64,000 nt of DNA from contig NZ_CP117430.1 of the NCBI RefSeq assembly GCF_030687395.1, positions 744,001 through 808,000 of the forward strand, read 5' to 3'. This document shows, one piece after another, positions 56,547 to 64,000 of this stretch (position 1 is the first letter of the stretch; every line of letters begins with the position of its first letter). The notes under the pieces were generated by a model that did not search any database, was not told the DNA's origin, and worked only from the letters and a program-made list of their open reading frames with translations. The position numbers and the translations under genes are program-made. The DNA comes from Pseudomonas wuhanensis (GTDB taxonomy: Bacteria > Pseudomonadota > Gammaproteobacteria > Pseudomonadales > Pseudomonadaceae).

Positions 56547-57125
56547 ATGTCTCTGGAAAATCAAAGCAACGCATTTACCGCTAATCTTTACGTCAAAGGG
56601 ATACCGGTGGTGCTTAACCAGCAACGTCTGAAGGTGCGGCAGCTCGACCCACGAATGACCAGGCGCGAGCGTCTGGATGTAGAGGTGGCGTTGGCAAGTA
56701 ATGACAGTGCAAGTACTTTGACGCTGGCCGATCATGAGGATGACAAACCCTTGTTGTTGAAGTTTGTTCCCAAGGCCGACAAATATGAAATTGTGGCAGT
56801 TTTACGGGGTGTTTATGGCGGGAATAGTTTAAAAGTTAATCCCGAAACACATCATTTGTACGTGAGTAATGGTTCGCAAGGTTCTGAGTTTTCAATTTGC
56901 AAATATGGGGTAGAAAGGGCGGTTTTTGATGATCTCGGCAACGGCCCTGTTTATATTCAGCTGGTGAGTGAGCTTAATGGTCGGCCATTGTATCTTGCTG
57001 GTGACAAGGGGGATCTGCATTTTAAGGATGTAAATCCTAACAACACAAAGCATGATGCGTACAATAATGAGCCCGTTAATTTTGTGATAAAAATTGTGGG
57101 TAAGCCGGGTGAGGAGAGGGCGTAA
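56547..57125 (+). CDS. hypothetical protein (192 aa), beta-rich, AT-richer island
   Basis: The ATG at 56547 follows the spacing after the 71-aa gene. The protein has alternating short hydrophobic stretches (ANLYVKGIPVVL, YEIVAVLRGVYG, GPVYIQLVSELNGRPLYLAGD) that read as a repeated beta-hairpin pattern, perhaps a beta-trefoil, but I cannot assign it. No signal peptide is present. Its AT-richer codon use and lack of relatives I know set it apart from surrounding housekeeping genes. Confidence 0.62.
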   Translation: MSLENQSNAFTANLYVKGIPVVLNQQRLKVRQLDPRMTRRERLDVEVALASNDSASTLTLADHEDDKPLLLKFVPKADKYEIVAVLRGVYGGNSLKVNPETHHLYVSNGSQGSEFSICKYGVERAVFDDLGNGPVYIQLVSELNGRPLYLAGDKGDLHFKDVNPNNTKHDAYNNEPVNFVIKIVGKPGEERA

Positions 57126-57179
57126 AAGTACGCCGTCAGCTCCGGGCGGCTGATGGCATCTGTTTTGTTAAGGGTAAGT

Positions 57180-58496
57180 TTAATACGCATACCGCAACAT
57201 CGCATGCGGCATGTGCCTCAGCACAAAGAAACCGAACAACGCCACCAATGACGGCAGCACCAGCCACCAGATTTTCGGTGGCATGGCGTTGAGCGAAGTC
57301 TGGCGTTGAGTCAGCCAAAGACTCACCGCACACACGCACGCCGCCAGCATTGCGCCGGCCAGTACATCGGTCGGCCAGTGCGCGCCCAGGTACACCCGTG
57401 ACAGGGCAATCGTCAGCGCCGGCAAGCAGCCCACCAATAACCAGGTCAGGCGCATGCGCGGCGGTTGTCCGCGCCCCGCCAGCACCGCGAGCGTCAAGAA
57501 CAGCGCGAAAGAGCCCGAGGCATGGCCGCTGGGCATGCTGTAGCTGGTCAGCGGATCACTCAGCACTTCCGGGCGCACACGGGCGAAGAAATGCTTGCTC
57601 GCGGTGTTGCCCAGCGCGGTGAACAGGAGGGTGCTGCCAGCGAAGATCGCGTGCCGCCATTGTCGTGTCAGCAACAGCAAGACAGTCAGCAGCGCGCTGA
57701 GCATAAACATGTTGCGGAATTCACCAATCAGCGTGAACACCACGGCCACTTCATCGAGCACCGGGCTGCGGTGTTCCTGTATCAGGGTCATCAATCCCTG
57801 ATCGAGGGCGGTCAGGTGCGGGTAGCCGATGAACAGACCGATCAGGATCAACAGGCTCATGCTGCTGATCCAGATGGTCGCCCGGCGATGGCGGCGCAGG
57901 CTGCTGTTTGCGCTCAGGCCGACCATTACCGCAATGCTGCCGGCGACAATCCCGGCTTCAGGCCAGAAACCTTCCGGCAATGGCAAGCGGATCGCCGCCC
58001 CGGTGGCCCAGCCCGGCAGGAGATAGGCGAGGCTCCAGCCCGCGGCAGCCAACAGGCTGACGACGGCGAAGCGCGGGAACGGCATGTCGAACATCCCGGC
58101 AACCATCGGTAGCATTGGCCGCAACGGGCCGATAAAGCGTCCGACCAGCAGGCTGGCGATGCCATAACGCTGGAAATAAGCCTCGGCCCCGGCCATCCAT
58201 TCCGGATGATGGCGCAACCCCGGCAGGCGACGGATGTTCTGATGGAAGTGTCGCCCTAAAAAGTACGAAACGATGTCGCCCAGCACACCGCCGAGGAAAC
58301 CCAGCAGCAGCGTTTCACCCAATGACAACGCGCCACTGCCAGCCAGTACCGCCACGGCAAACAGCAACACTGTGCCAGGCACGATCAGCCCGGCAATCGC
58401 CAGGCATTCCACACAAGCCACTATGAACAATGCCGCGGCCAGCCACTGAGGATTGACCGTCAGCCAACTGGTCACGCTATCGAGCCATGGGCCCAT
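57180..58496 (-). CDS. DedA-PAP2 fusion membrane protein
   Basis: 438 residues from MGPWLDSVTSWLTVNPQWL. The N-terminal half is DedA-like (CVECLAIAGLIVPGTVLLF, GRFIGPLRPMLPMVAGMFDMPFPRF). The C-terminal half has the three PAP2 phosphatase motifs: KHFFARVRP, PSGHASGS and SRVYLGAHWPTD. It would both position and dephosphorylate a lipid such as undecaprenyl diphosphate or phosphatidic acid. It is a single-gene leftward unit. Confidence 0.92.
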   Translation of the reverse strand: MGPWLDSVTSWLTVNPQWLAAALFIVACVECLAIAGLIVPGTVLLFAVAVLAGSGALSLGETLLLGFLGGVLGDIVSYFLGRHFHQNIRRLPGLRHHPEWMAGAEAYFQRYGIASLLVGRFIGPLRPMLPMVAGMFDMPFPRFAVVSLLAAAGWSLAYLLPGWATGAAIRLPLPEGFWPEAGIVAGSIAVMVGLSANSSLRRHRRATIWISSMSLLILIGLFIGYPHLTALDQGLMTLIQEHRSPVLDEVAVVFTLIGEFRNMFMLSALLTVLLLLTRQWRHAIFAGSTLLFTALGNTASKHFFARVRPEVLSDPLTSYSMPSGHASGSFALFLTLAVLAGRGQPPRMRLTWLLVGCLPALTIALSRVYLGAHWPTDVLAGAMLAACVCAVSLWLTQRQTSLNAMPPKIWWLVLPSLVALFGFFVLRHMPHAMLRYAY

Positions 58497-58564
58497 AAAA
58501 ACAACTCCATCTGATTCAATTGGCCCTTGGTGGGCGAACACTATTTAAACAACGGCAAAATTCC

Positions 58565-58654
58565 TGTGGGAGCGGGCTTGCCCGCGATGGCGCCGGGACA
58601 GTCAGCATCGATGTCGACCGGTATGGCTCTATCGCGGGCAAGCCCGCTCCCACA
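58565..58654. repeat. REPIN, GCGGGCTTGCCCGCGATG family
   Basis: TGTGGGAGCGGGCTTGCCCG at 58565 and its mirror ending CGGGCAAGCCCGCTCCCACA at 58654, between the DedA-PAP2 gene and mpg. Confidence 0.9.
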
Positions 58655-58686
58655 AGGAACTCCTTTGCATCAAGATTCAGCAGCTG

Positions 58687-59385
58687 TCAGGACAACAAAA
58701 AATAATCGCGACCCTCGACTTGTCCCCGGCGCAGCGGGTTGCGCGTGCAGTAAAGTGCGTAAGCCGCATCAACAAAGCGGTACATCAAATGTTCGTCGCG
58801 CCCGTCGGGAATGCCCAGGCGGGTGGTCTGAATGATGTGGCCGGGCGCCGGCCCGACATCTTCCACCAGCAGCACCCCATGGTCGAAGCGTTTGGCGTCC
58901 CAGACTGGCACTTTCAGCCCCAGCGCCTTGCAAAGCAGCGTCTGCCCGGCACACAGCTTTTGCGAGGGGCGAGGGCGGCCATGAGCATCGGGATTGTTCA
59001 ATAGCATCTGCGCCAGGCTCGCCGGCCCGCTCAGTTCATCGACCCATGGATAGGCGGATTTGATCAGCACTGCATTACCGGGGCCCTGAGCGCTGAAGTT
59101 CAGGGAATCGCCGCCGCGGGCGTAATACATATAGATGTGGCCGCCATCCAGAAACAAAGCCTTACGCTTTTCTGTGTAGCCCAGGGAGGCGTGGCTGCCT
59201 TTTTCTTCGCAGTAATAGGCTTCGGTCTCGATGATTCGGGCACTGAGCCACAGGTCGCCGACCCGATGGCGGATAATTTTACCCAATAAATCCCGGGCCA
59301 GCGTTTGGGCGTCGCGGTCGAAAAATGCATCCGGCAGCCCCTTGGGCGTGCGTGTGTCGGACGCATTAACAGTCAGGTTGGTCAT
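58687..59385 (-). CDS. mpg: DNA-3-methyladenine glycosylase (AAG/Mpg)
   Basis: 232 residues. The family blocks are FFDRDAQTLARDLLGKIIRHR, IIETEAYYCEEKGSHASLG, MYYARGGDSLNFSAQGPGNAVLIKS and LLVEDVGPAPGHI. It removes alkylated purines from DNA in base-excision repair. It stands divergent from proA with about 190 bases between, in which I see no other gene. Confidence 0.93.
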   Translation of the reverse strand: MTNLTVNASDTRTPKGLPDAFFDRDAQTLARDLLGKIIRHRVGDLWLSARIIETEAYYCEEKGSHASLGYTEKRKALFLDGGHIYMYYARGGDSLNFSAQGPGNAVLIKSAYPWVDELSGPASLAQMLLNNPDAHGRPRPSQKLCAGQTLLCKALGLKVPVWDAKRFDHGVLLVEDVGPAPGHIIQTTRLGIPDGRDEHLMYRFVDAAYALYCTRNPLRRGQVEGRDYFLLS

Positions 59386-59574
59386 GATGAACAGCGTTTA
59401 TCAGGGCTGATTGAGTCGTGATGATAACAATATGCAGCTTAATCACGGCTGAACGTCGGCAAATTGCGCTCCATTTCGACCATCCGCCCGTCACCGCTGT
59501 TAGTCCCGGGACGCGACAGCTATAATCTGCCGCTTTACTCTTTACCAAGACCTTAGCAAAGACCATTGCAGACC

Positions 59575-60846
59575 ATGACTGAGTCCGTTCTTGACTACAT
59601 GACCCGTTTGGGTCGCGCCGCCCGCGAAGCTTCCCGCGTGATCGGCCGTGCCAGCGCCGCGCAGAAAAACCGCGCATTGCAGGCGGCTGCCAATGCTCTG
59701 GACGCCTCCCGCGCCGAGCTGACCGCAGCCAATGAACAGGATTTGGCCGCAGGCCGCGCCAGTGGTCTTGAGCCGGCCCTGCTGGAACGTCTGGCGCTGA
59801 CACCGGCGCGCATCGACGGCATGATCGTCGGTTTGCGTCAGGTCGCGGCACTGCCGGACCCGGTGGGTGCGATCCGCGACATGAGTTATCGCCCGTCTGG
59901 CATCCAGGTTGGCAAGATGCGTGTGCCATTGGGCGTGATCGGGATCATCTACGAATCACGGCCGAACGTGACCATCGATGCCGCCAGCCTGTGCCTGAAG
60001 TCCGGCAATGCGACCATCCTGCGTGGCGGCTCCGAGGCGATTCATTCCAACCGCGCCATTGCCGCCTGCATTCAGCGCGGTCTGGCCGAGGCCGGTCTGC
60101 CGGCCGCCGTGGTGCAAGTGGTCGAAACCACCGACCGTGCGGCCGTCGGCGCGCTGATCACCATGCCGGAATACGTTGATGTCATCGTGCCCCGTGGTGG
60201 CCGTGGCCTGATCGAACGGGTCAGTCGCGATGCCCGTGTGCCCGTGATCAAGCACCTGGACGGCATCTGTCACGTCTACGTCAGTGCTCACGCCGATCTG
60301 CCGAAAGCCCAGCGCATTGCGTTTAACGCCAAGACTTACCGTTATGGCATCTGCGGCGCCATGGAAACGCTGTTGGTCGATCAAGCGGTCGCCAAGGAGT
60401 TCCTGCCATCGATGGCTGCTCAGTTCCGCGAGAAAGGCGTCGAACTGCGCGGTTGCGAGCGCACCCGGGCGATTATCGAGGCCGTTGCGGCCACTGAAGA
60501 AGACTGGCACACCGAATACCTGGCCCCGATCCTTTCGATCTGTGTAGTCGACGGGCTGGATCAGGCCATCGAGCACATTAACAAGTACGGTTCCCATCAC
60601 ACCGATTCGATCGTCAGCGAAAATCTGGCCGACACCCGGCGTTTCGTGGCTGAAGTCGATTCGTCTTCGGTCATGATCAACACCCCGACGTGCTTCGCCG
60701 ATGGCTTCGAATACGGATTGGGTGCCGAGATTGGCATTTCTACTGATAAGCTGCACGCCCGCGGCCCGGTGGGCCTCGAAGGGCTGACCTGCGAGAAGTA
60801 CATCGTGGTCGGTGACGGTCAGTTGCGCGGCCAGGAGTCGGTCTGA
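59575..60846 (+). CDS. proA: gamma-glutamyl phosphate reductase
   Basis: 423 residues from [20 protein letters not shown]; an upstream TTG at 59566 is less likely. The aldehyde-dehydrogenase-like core includes [48 protein letters not shown], and the catalytic Cys in HLDGICHVY. It makes glutamate-5-semialdehyde in proline synthesis. nadD starts one base after its stop. Confidence 0.97.
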   Translation: MTESVLDYMTRLGRAAREASRVIGRASAAQKNRALQAAANALDASRAELTAANEQDLAAGRASGLEPALLERLALTPARIDGMIVGLRQVAALPDPVGAIRDMSYRPSGIQVGKMRVPLGVIGIIYESRPNVTIDAASLCLKSGNATILRGGSEAIHSNRAIAACIQRGLAEAGLPAAVVQVVETTDRAAVGALITMPEYVDVIVPRGGRGLIERVSRDARVPVIKHLDGICHVYVSAHADLPKAQRIAFNAKTYRYGICGAMETLLVDQAVAKEFLPSMAAQFREKGVELRGCERTRAIIEAVAATEEDWHTEYLAPILSICVVDGLDQAIEHINKYGSHHTDSIVSENLADTRRFVAEVDSSSVMINTPTCFADGFEYGLGAEIGISTDKLHARGPVGLEGLTCEKYIVVGDGQLRGQESV

Positions 60847-60847
60847 C

Positions 60848-61537
60848 TTGGGCGACTTCGACCCGTCAGTCCAAGTGACCGTCAGCGAGCCCCAGCCTCG
60901 ACGCATTGGCGTGCTGGGCGGGACCTTCGACCCGGTGCACATCGGCCATTTGCGCGGTGCGCTGGAAGTCGCCGAATCGCTGGCGCTCGATGAATTGCGT
61001 CTGACACCCAGTGCCAGGCCGCCTCATCGGGGTACGCCGCAGGTGTCGGCGAAGGACCGTCTGGCGATGGTCAAGTGCGCGGTGGCCGGTGTGCCACCGT
61101 TGGTGGTGGACGCCCGCGAATTGCAGCGGGACAAACCGTCCTACACCATCGACACCCTGGAACTGATGCGCGCCGAACTGGCCGGCCCGGACCAGGTTTT
61201 TCTACTTTTGGGCTGGGACGCATTTTGCGGCCTGCCCACTTGGCATCGCTGGGAAGAGTTACTCCAGCATTGCCACATCCTGGTGCTGCAACGCCCGGAT
61301 GCCGACAGCGAACCACCGGATGCCTTGCGCAACCTGCTGGCAGCGCGCTCGGTGAGCGACCCGCTGGCCCTCAAAGGGCCGAGCGGACAGATTGCATTCG
61401 TCTGGCAGACGCCGCTCGCGGTATCCGCCACCCAGATCCGTCAACTGCTGGCCAGCGGTAAGTCGGTACGTTTCCTGGTGCCCGACGCGGTCCTGGCCTA
61501 CATCGATGCGCACGGACTCTACCGTGCGTCGAACTGA
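60848..61537 (+). CDS. nadD: nicotinate-nucleotide adenylyltransferase
   Basis: 229 residues if started at the TTG at 60848, immediately after proA. Catalytic motifs are [16 protein letters not shown] and the late [28 protein letters not shown]. It adenylates nicotinate mononucleotide in NAD synthesis. The rare TTG start is inferred; no ATG lies in the right place. It is 72 bases from rsfS. Confidence 0.93.
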   Translation: MGDFDPSVQVTVSEPQPRRIGVLGGTFDPVHIGHLRGALEVAESLALDELRLTPSARPPHRGTPQVSAKDRLAMVKCAVAGVPPLVVDARELQRDKPSYTIDTLELMRAELAGPDQVFLLLGWDAFCGLPTWHRWEELLQHCHILVLQRPDADSEPPDALRNLLAARSVSDPLALKGPSGQIAFVWQTPLAVSATQIRQLLASGKSVRFLVPDAVLAYIDAHGLYRASN

Positions 61538-61609
61538 AAAAGGGCGCGCTTCAAGGCACGTGAATGCGTGTATCGAAGCGCCCGAACATACGAGCAAAAC
61601 GAGTTTTAT

Positions 61610-62104
61610 ATGACTGACAAAGACGTAAGCAAAGTAAAGCGCAAAGGCACATTCAAGAGCGCTCCGCTGCCTGTAGAAGCGCCAACTGGCGCGCCACTGG
61701 CCGGCGAAGAGCTGGTCAAGGTTGCCGTAGCGGCCCTGGAAGACGTCAAGGCCCAGGACATCCAGGTGATCGACGTTCGTGAAAAGCAGAGCATCACTGA
61801 CTACATGATCATCGCCACCGGTACGTCCAACCGCCAGATCGGCGCGATGCTGGACAAGGTCCGCGAAGCGGTCAAGGCCCGGGGCGTCAAGCCGCTGGGC
61901 GAAGAAGGCAAGGGCGACAGCGACTGGGTCCTGCTGGATATGGACGACGTCATCGTGCACATGATGACCGCCTCGGCTCGCCAGTTCTATGACCTGGAAC
62001 GCCTGTGGGCCGGTGCCGAGCAAAGCCGTTCGGCCAGCGCTGCACACCACAGCCCTGAGAACACCCATGAGCATTTCACCAAGCTCAACAAAGACCAGCA
62101 ATAA
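61610..62104 (+). CDS. rsfS: ribosome silencing factor RsfS
   Basis: 164 residues, longer than the usual 105-130, with a basic N-terminal extension and a His/Asn-rich tail after LWAGAEQ. The core has VAALEDVKAQDIQVIDVREKQSITDYMIIATGTSNRQIGAMLDKVREAV and GDSDWVLLDMDDVIVHMM. It binds L14 to keep ribosomal subunits apart when nutrients are short. It is in the proA-nadD-rsfS-rlmH-mrdA order. Confidence 0.95.
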   Translation: MTDKDVSKVKRKGTFKSAPLPVEAPTGAPLAGEELVKVAVAALEDVKAQDIQVIDVREKQSITDYMIIATGTSNRQIGAMLDKVREAVKARGVKPLGEEGKGDSDWVLLDMDDVIVHMMTASARQFYDLERLWAGAEQSRSASAAHHSPENTHEHFTKLNKDQQ

Positions 62105-62113
62105 GGGACCGCT

Positions 62114-62581
62114 GTGCGACTGCGACTGATCGCCGTCGGTTCACGCATGCCCAAATGGGTGGAAGAAGGCTGGCATGAATATGCCAAGCGTCTTCCGTCC
62201 GAGCTGGCGCTGGAACTGGTGGAAATTCCGCTCAACACCCGCGGCAAGAACGCCGACGTGGCGCGCTTTATCCGTCAGGAAGGCGAAGCCATGCTGGCGA
62301 AGGTCGGGCCGAACGAGCGCATTGTCACCCTCGAAGTCCACGGCAAGCCCTGGAGCACCGAGCAACTGGCGGTTGAACTCGATCGCTGGCGGCTGGACTC
62401 GCGCACGGTGAATTTCATGGTCGGCGGCCCCGAGGGGCTGTCGCCGGAAGTCTGTGCCCGGGCGGATCAACGCTGGTCGTTGTCGCCGTTGACGTTGCCG
62501 CACCCATTGGTGCGGATTCTGATCGGCGAACAGCTGTATCGTGCCTGGACAGTCCTGTCCGGCCACCCTTACCACAAGTAG
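62114..62581 (+). CDS. rlmH: 23S rRNA pseudouridine-1915 N3-methyltransferase
   Basis: 155 residues, standard size, with a GTG start and SPOUT features: [54 protein letters not shown], and [13 protein letters not shown] with a late [24 protein letters not shown]. It methylates m3-psi1915 in helix 69. It is 9 bases from rsfS and 10 bases from mrdA. Confidence 0.97.
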   Translation: MRLRLIAVGSRMPKWVEEGWHEYAKRLPSELALELVEIPLNTRGKNADVARFIRQEGEAMLAKVGPNERIVTLEVHGKPWSTEQLAVELDRWRLDSRTVNFMVGGPEGLSPEVCARADQRWSLSPLTLPHPLVRILIGEQLYRAWTVLSGHPYHK

Positions 62582-62591
62582 TTCTGCCCTC

Positions 62592-64000
62592 ATGCCCCAG
62601 CCGATCCGCATCAAGGACCACGAAAAAGACGCCCGTCTGGTGCGTGGCCGCGTCGTGTTCGGGGCCATTGCAGTGGTGGCGCTGATTGGCGTGCTGATCG
62701 CGCGGCTGTATTTCCTTCAGGTGATCCAGTACGAGTACCACTCGACCCTGTCGGAAAACAACCGCGTCCATGTGCAGCCGATTCCGCCGACTCGCGGGTT
62801 GATCTTCGACCGCAATGGCGTGGTGGTGGCCGACAACCGGCCGAGCTTCAGCCTGAGCATGACCCGCGAACGCTCCGGCAACTGGCAGCAAGTGCTCGAC
62901 GTGATCGTCGAGGTGCTCGAACTGACGCCCGAGGACCGGGTGATCTTCGAGAAACGCATGCGTCAGGGGCGCCGACCGTTTGAGCCGGTGCCAATCCTGT
63001 TTGAACTGACCGAAGAGCAGATCGCCCGCATCGCGGTGAACCAGTTCCGCCTGCCCGGTGTGGAAGTGGTCGCGCAGTTGGTGCGTCATTACCCGCAGGG
63101 CGCGCACTTTGCGCACTCGGTGGGTTACATGGGGCGGATCAACGAGAAAGAGCTGAAGTCGCTCGATCCGGTCAACTACAGCGGCACCCACCACATCGGC
63201 AAGACCGGCATCGAGCGCTTCTATGAGGCCGAGTTGCACGGCCAGGTGGGTTACGAGGAAGTCGAAACCAACGCACGAGGCCGCGTATTACGCGTGCTCA
63301 AGCGTACCGATCCGATTCCCGGCAAGGACATTGTCCTGAGCCTGGACATCAAATTGCAGGAAGCCGCCGAAGCCGCATTGGGCGGTCGCCGTGGCGCGGT
63401 GGTGGCGCTGGACCCGAAAACCGGCGAAGTGCTGGCGATGGTCAGTCAGCCGAGTTTCGACCCGAACCTGTTCGTCACCGGCATCAGCTTCAAAGCCTAT
63501 TCCGAGTTGCGCGATTCCATCGATCGGCCACTGTTCAACCGCGTGTTGCGCGGTCTGTACCCGCCGGGCTCGACGATTAAACCGGCGGTAGCGATTGCGG
63601 GCCTGGATGCGGGCGTGGTCACGGCGTCGTCCCGGGTCTACGACCCCGGTTACTACCAACTGCCCAACTACGATCACAAATACCGTAACTGGAACCGTAC
63701 GGGCGACGGTTATGTGGATCTGGATACGGCGATCATGCGGTCCAACGACACCTACTTCTATGACCTGGCGCACAAGCTGGGGATTGATCGGTTGTCGGCC
63801 TACATGAGCAAATTCGGCATTGGCCAGAAGGTCTCCCTCGACATGTTCGAAGAGTCGCCGGGATTGATGCCGACCCGGGAATGGAAGCGCGCGACCCGTC
63901 GTCAGGCCTGGTACCCGGGCGAAACGCTGATTCTCGGGATCGGTCAGGGCTATATGCAGTCCACTCCGTTGCAGTTGGCCCAGGCCACGGCGCTGGTGGC
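62592..64000 (+). CDS. mrdA: penicillin-binding protein 2, 3' end beyond the window
   Basis: 469 codons are visible from the ATG at 62592 to the window edge; the full protein is about 630. An N-terminal membrane anchor (VVFGAIAVVALIGVLIARLYFLQV), the RGLIFDRNG dimerisation segment, and the catalytic PPGSTIKPAVA with Ser are present, then MRSNDTYFYDLAHKLG (SxN). It is the elongation transpeptidase of the Rod system; rodA is expected next. Confidence 0.96.
   Translation, partial: MPQPIRIKDHEKDARLVRGRVVFGAIAVVALIGVLIARLYFLQVIQYEYHSTLSENNRVHVQPIPPTRGLIFDRNGVVVADNRPSFSLSMTRERSGNWQQVLDVIVEVLELTPEDRVIFEKRMRQGRRPFEPVPILFELTEEQIARIAVNQFRLPGVEVVAQLVRHYPQGAHFAHSVGYMGRINEKELKSLDPVNYSGTHHIGKTGIERFYEAELHGQVGYEEVETNARGRVLRVLKRTDPIPGKDIVLSLDIKLQEAAEAALGGRRGAVVALDPKTGEVLAMVSQPSFDPNLFVTGISFKAYSELRDSIDRPLFNRVLRGLYPPGSTIKPAVAIAGLDAGVVTASSRVYDPGYYQLPNYDHKYRNWNRTGDGYVDLDTAIMRSNDTYFYDLAHKLGIDRLSAYMSKFGIGQKVSLDMFEESPGLMPTREWKRATRRQAWYPGETLILGIGQGYMQSTPLQLAQATALV

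Overview
The window looks like a chromosomal segment of a fluorescent-group Pseudomonas. The reasons are the high G+C protein-coding style, the dense inverted repeats of the Pseudomonas REP/REPIN type (GGGAGCGGGCTTGC and GCGAGGGAGCTTGCTCCC families), and a gene order that largely follows the block I remember from P. aeruginosa (oprG and zinc-related genes, nrdR-rib-nusB-thiL-pgpA, dxs-ispA-xseB, ppa, the ethanolamine genes, mpl-ubiX, lrgAB-like genes, mpg-proA-nadD-rsfS-rlmH-mrdA). I see no rRNA, tRNA, transposase, CRISPR array or intact prophage. The species name is inference; no search was run.

Layout: 1-5.7 kb holds a truncated DUF3182-like gene with an alpha/beta hydrolase, then a leftward membrane-lipid cluster (ybhP-like, clsB, ybhN-like) behind a DUF72 gene. 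5.8-11.7 kb holds an MFS exporter and the large helicase Lhr. 11.9-13.7 kb is a two-gene nucleotide-sugar unit whose first member has lost the catalytic Tyr/Lys. 13.9-18.0 kb is an OmpW porin and a leftward zinc-type operon (His-rich DUF2796 protein, ABC ATPase, FtsX-like permease, DUF3299 protein) with a candidate Zur site. 18.1-20.6 kb carries CnoX/YbbN, a methyltransferase and a lipoprotein. 20.7-28.9 kb is the riboflavin block: nrdR, ribD, ribE, ribBA (GCHII half degenerate), ribH, nusB, thiL, pgpA, and a separate intact ribA.

28.9-31.7 kb has a BtuF-like cobalamin-binding protein and BtuB. 31.9-35.0 kb is xseB-ispA-dxs. 35.2-37.8 kb is an accessory pocket with a Fic AMP-transferase, a strikingly regular double dyad in its promoter region, and a lone S24-type phage-like repressor. 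38-41 kb has ppa, mtfA, a DedA protein and a GNAT protein. 41-48.7 kb is the ethanolamine catabolic unit (eutC, eutB, permease, acetaldehyde dehydrogenase, EatR/AcoR-type activator) with a near-consensus sigma-54 promoter and a 31-bp candidate activator site. Its ammonia-lyase needs adenosylcobalamin, which links it to the B12 uptake genes 10 kb away. 48.9-56.1 kb has mpl, ubiX, a YceK-like lipoprotein, an SDR protein, a lipoprotein fusing MORN repeats to a C13/caspase-like domain, a MaoC hydratase, a CidA/LrgB pair and a LON-substrate-domain protein.

56.1-57.1 kb is an AT-richer island with two orphan genes. 57.2-64 kb has a DedA-PAP2 fusion, mpg, proA, nadD, rsfS, rlmH and the start of mrdA, which runs off the window. 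The most unusual signals are the Fic operator array, the MORN-caspase lipoprotein, the catalytically altered RmlD-like/epimerase pair, and the AT-rich orphan pair.
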